Shown in pieces: positions 62,190-64,000 of a stretch of 64,000 bases of DNA. The translations under genes and the position numbers were made by a program. Below the pieces are notes generated by a model that did not search any database, had not been told where the DNA came from, and saw only the letters and a list, made by a program, of their open reading frames with translations. The stretch comes from an uncultured Oscillibacter sp. (GTDB taxonomy: Bacteria; Bacillota; Clostridia; Oscillospirales; Oscillospiraceae), in contig NZ_CAJUBK010000001.1 in the NCBI RefSeq assembly GCF_910584465.1, positions 62,001 through 126,000 on the forward strand. Direction: 5' to 3'. The first letter of the stretch is position 1, and each line of letters starts with the position of its first letter.

Positions 62190-63005
62190 ATGGCACAGGT
62201 AAAAATCAAGGCCGGGGCAATCGAATTTACGGCAAATGGCGGCGCGGAGCTTATCGCGCAGGAGCGGGAGGCTTTTATCGGCTTCCTCAAGCACAAGATG
62301 GGGGAGGACATTCTGGCCGCCCAGCGGCGGCGCAAGGCGCAGCGGCTCCATTCGGAGCCGGACGACACCATGAACGCCCGGCGCATCCTCACCTGCAACA
62401 TCACCCCGGAGACGCTGAAATGGGCCATCAGGGAGGGGCGCTTGGACGGGATTATCAAGCCATTCGACGAGATCGACATCCCCCTCGACACGGGCGGCAC
62501 CGTCACGGCGGTATGCGGCTACAGCGACAGTTGTGCGGCCCGGTTTGTCCTCAAGGACTGCTGGGACGAGGCCGTGATGAACGAGGAGGCCACCAATAAG
62601 GGCGGCTACTTCAAGAGCAAGGGCCGGGCGCACGTCCTCGTTGACATCCTCCCCCATATCGCGCAGGAGTGGCGGGCCATCTTCAAGCCGCGCAAAATGG
62701 CGGAGATCATCGACGGGGAGCGGGTGGAGTACGAAGACCTTATGTGGCTCCCCTCTGCCACCGACGTATTTGGCCCCTCGGAAAACGGCTGGTGGAAGGA
62801 CGAGGACGACAGCTTCCGGCTCGCCATCTTCGACAGGGAGCGCGACCGCGTGAAGGAGTGTGGGGACAACGGGACGTACCCGTACTGGCTCCGCTCGGTC
62901 GGTGCGGGCTCCGCGAACTACTTCTGCCGTGTCGACACGTGCGGCGGCGCGAGCAGCTACTACGCCTACTACTCGATTGGCTTCGCGCCGGGCTTTGACA
63001 TCTAA
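62190..63005 (+). CDS. DUF6273-like protein, candidate variable protein
   Basis: This 271-residue protein has a helical, basic N-terminal part (to about residue 75) and a C-terminal domain of the DUF6273 type: WLPSATDVFGPSENGWWKDE, then YPYWLRSVGAG, FCRVDTCGGAS and the closing IGFAPGFDI. That ending is like lectin- or FGE-fold tails used as variable regions in diversity-generating retroelements. Most of the last 30 codons are NNC, coding for N, S, Y, D, G, A, C and F. A GAAA hairpin lies 17 bases after the stop. No reverse transcriptase is in the window, so the DGR reading is a hypothesis. A good AGGAGG site precedes the ATG. Confidence 0.7.
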   Translation: MAQVKIKAGAIEFTANGGAELIAQEREAFIGFLKHKMGEDILAAQRRRKAQRLHSEPDDTMNARRILTCNITPETLKWAIREGRLDGIIKPFDEIDIPLDTGGTVTAVCGYSDSCAARFVLKDCWDEAVMNEEATNKGGYFKSKGRAHVLVDILPHIAQEWRAIFKPRKMAEIIDGERVEYEDLMWLPSATDVFGPSENGWWKDEDDSFRLAIFDRERDRVKECGDNGTYPYWLRSVGAGSANYFCRVDTCGGASSYYAYYSIGFAPGFDI

Positions 63006-63022
63006 TCGAAAATCGACAGAAT

Positions 63023-63044
63023 CCCCGGCGCGAAAGCGCCGGGG
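63023..63044 (+). other. 9-base-stem GAAA-tetraloop hairpin after the DUF6273-like gene
   Basis: CCCCGGCGC (63023-63031), GAAA, GCGCCGGGG (63036-63044). A perfect stem with no T-run behind it, so it is not a normal terminator. The bases after it run into the ribosome-binding site of the next gene. Confidence 0.75.
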
Positions 63045-63064
63045 AGGAGAAAGGAGCGAACCAC

Positions 63065-63517
63065 ATGGACGAAATCGGAATCTGCAAGGCGGCACTCAAA
63101 CAGTGGGGGCCGGACGCGCAGACGCTCATGGTATTCGAGGAAATGAGCGAGCTGCAAAAGGAGCTGTGCAAGGCCGCGAGGGGCAAGCAGAACAAGGACG
63201 CTATCGCGGAGGAGATCGCCGACGTTTACATCATGCTCACGCAGATGATTCTCCTCCACAAGTGCGCGGAGGAGGTCGAGGAGCAGAAAGCCCGGAAGCT
63301 GGAACGCCTCGAAGCCCGGATTGCCGAGGCGCAGGAGACCACGGGCCGGGACTACGACGAGCAGGACAAGCATTGCCGGGAGTGCATCTGCCCCTCCTGC
63401 GACATTTTCAAGACGGCGGACTGCCTTTACGGGCCTGACGGCTGCAAGAAGTGTGAGCCGGATTCTCACGTCGGGCATTGCTGGTGGCACCCGGAAGAGA
63501 GGGGAGAGCAGGAATGA
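63065..63517 (+). CDS. MazG-like NTP pyrophosphohydrolase with Cys-rich tail
   Basis: This 150-residue protein has a MazG-like fold in residues 1-95: ALKQWGPDAQTLMVFEEMSELQKEL gives the first EExxE-type metal site, and AIAEEIADVYIMLTQM the second (ExxD). The last 50 residues are Cys/His-rich (HCRECICPSCDIF, then CLYGPDGCKKCEPDSH and HCWWH), probably two zinc sites. MazG-type enzymes hydrolyse dNTPs or ppGpp-like alarmones and are common in phages. It overlaps the next gene by 4 bases. Confidence 0.8.
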   Translation: MDEIGICKAALKQWGPDAQTLMVFEEMSELQKELCKAARGKQNKDAIAEEIADVYIMLTQMILLHKCAEEVEEQKARKLERLEARIAEAQETTGRDYDEQDKHCRECICPSCDIFKTADCLYGPDGCKKCEPDSHVGHCWWHPEERGEQE

Positions 63518-63705
63518 GGCTCGGTGACGCTATCAGGATTTTTGCGGACATCGACAGCGAGGAATACACCGACGAGCAGAAAGGGGCGGCCATACTCGCA
63601 GTTATAGGAATGGAGACGCACAACAGCATCAAAAAGACTGCTATGCTCAAGGTTATCCGCTACCTACTCAACCTTGCTTTCGAGGTGCCGGAGGGCGGGG
63701 GATGA
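63514..63705 (+). CDS. Element protein, unknown
   Basis: This 63-residue protein (RLGDAIRIFADIDSEEYTDE, then ILAVIGMETHNSIKKTAMLK) is helical and not recognised. It starts on the previous stop (ATGA) and overlaps the next gene by 4 bases. Confidence 0.65.
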   Translation: MRLGDAIRIFADIDSEEYTDEQKGAAILAVIGMETHNSIKKTAMLKVIRYLLNLAFEVPEGGG

Positions 63706-63920
63706 AGGTTTTCAGCGCAGCGGCTTTCCTTGCCTCGGAGAGTGGGAAGCACCTCAAAACGATTCTCGGCGGTCACATCAGTCTCTTGGACGGCAGGCAG
63801 GTACAGGAAACCGGGGATGGATTTGGGCGGATAGATTATGAGGCAGACGGCCAGAGCTGGGAGCTGTACCCGGTTATGCCGGAGTGGTGCGCAGAGGACA
63901 CGCAGGAGCGGCTATTTTGA
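63702..63920 (+). CDS. Element protein, unknown
   Basis: This 72-residue protein (KVFSAAAFLASESGKHLKTI, ending WELYPVMPEWCAEDTQERLF) is not recognised. It is coupled to the preceding gene. No membrane span is visible. Confidence 0.6.
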   Translation: MKVFSAAAFLASESGKHLKTILGGHISLLDGRQVQETGDGFGRIDYEADGQSWELYPVMPEWCAEDTQERLF

Positions 63921-63932
63921 CGGGAGGCAACT

Positions 63933-64000
63933 ATGTATAAAAATTCGGAGGGCTACCCCGACCCGACCGCAGGCGCGGCCTACAGCGCCATCCGGCAGGA
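63933..64000 (+). CDS. Start of an element gene cut by the window edge
   Basis: ATG at 63933 follows a GGGAGG site and opens MYKNSEGYPDPTAGAAYSAI, 22 codons before the edge. I recall the same opening in proteins of other clostridial phages or elements but cannot name its function. Confidence 0.6.
   Translation, partial: MYKNSEGYPDPTAGAAYSAIRQ

Larger units (their letters stand above)
49700..64000. mobile_element. Integrated phage-like element in cotJC (right end not seen)
   Basis: The element starts at the broken cotJC and continues past the window. Near its left end are a large serine recombinase, a repressor and a divergent cro-like gene. Next come a wall hydrolase, recombination proteins (annealing candidate, one-chain Mre11-Rad50), replication proteins (DUF4373, DnaC-like), and many short overlapping genes in one direction. 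Coding density, gene size and lower GC than the chromosome fit a prophage or conjugative element. No capsid, terminase, relaxase or T4SS gene is in view, so the type is undecided. Confidence 0.85.

Noticed and set aside
49754..64000. Calling the element a complete prophage
   Set aside because: No terminase, portal, capsid or tail gene is in view, and no relaxase or T4SS either, so phage versus ICE cannot be decided here.

Overview
The window is about 49.7 kb of dense, high-GC Firmicutes chromosome, followed by at least 14.3 kb of an integrated phage-like element that runs off the right edge. A spore-forming clostridium is indicated by spoIIIAG/AH, spoVM, sipL, spoIVA, yunB and cotJC. An ispH-rpsA fusion, a butyryl-CoA:acetate CoA-transferase-type gene, PPi-dependent phosphofructokinase and strong GC bias suggest a butyrate-producing Oscillospiraceae member (Flavonifractor/Intestinimonas/Oscillibacter neighbourhood). 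The genus cannot be fixed from sequence alone. No tRNA, rRNA or CRISPR array was seen.

Layout of the chromosomal part. 1-0.9 kb: end of the spoIIIA operon. 0.9-10.3 kb: a housekeeping run (Asp23, nusB, xseAB, ispA, an RpiR regulator, a flavoprotein, cmk, plsC, ispH-rpsA). 10.4-11.9 kb: the CoA-transferase as its own transcription unit. 12-14.2 kb: carD, ispD, ispF and a small exported protein. 14.2-15.6 kb: a Se/S-carrier-like protein and a cysteine desulfurase-like enzyme. 15.7-19.9 kb: cdaA-cdaR (c-di-AMP synthesis), a SoxR-reducing RseC-type protein, a DUF5685 protein and a DnaJ-domain protein. 19.9-32.6 kb: the classic yicC-remA-gmk-rpoZ-priA-def-fmt-rsmB-rlmN-prpC-prkC-rsgA order. 32.6-38.7 kb: a spore-coat basement group (spoVM, sipL, then spoIVA) split by a minus-strand amino-acid ABC transporter. 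38.7-49.3 kb: ogt, coaX, a sigma/membrane-protein pair, divergent pfp and fba, murD, yunB and ligA.

At about 49.70 kb the minus-strand gene cotJC (a manganese-catalase-family spore coat protein) is cut. Only its 3' two thirds remain, and the sequence passes directly into a large serine recombinase gene. From there rightward lies an element with a repressor/cro-type switch, a SleB-like wall hydrolase, a candidate single-strand-annealing protein, a one-chain Mre11-Rad50 (SbcD-SbcC) protein, DnaD-like and DnaC-like replication proteins, many small zinc-ribbon or unknown proteins, a DUF6273-like protein whose 3' end resembles a diversity-generating-retroelement target, and a MazG-like protein. 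Interruption of a mother-cell spore gene by a serine-recombinase element recalls the skin and SP-beta elements of Bacillus, which excise during sporulation.

The strongest leads are four: (1) the recombinase-bounded interruption of cotJC; (2) the DUF6273 gene with NNC-rich 3' codons followed by a GAAA-tetraloop hairpin; (3) an AT-rich promoter plus Shine-Dalgarno and ATG exactly at the IspH/S1 junction, which would let S1 be made separately from the fusion; (4) the single-chain Mre11-Rad50 with a non-canonical zinc hook. Promoter, operator and terminator calls are by eye. Domain calls are by recognition, with no database search.
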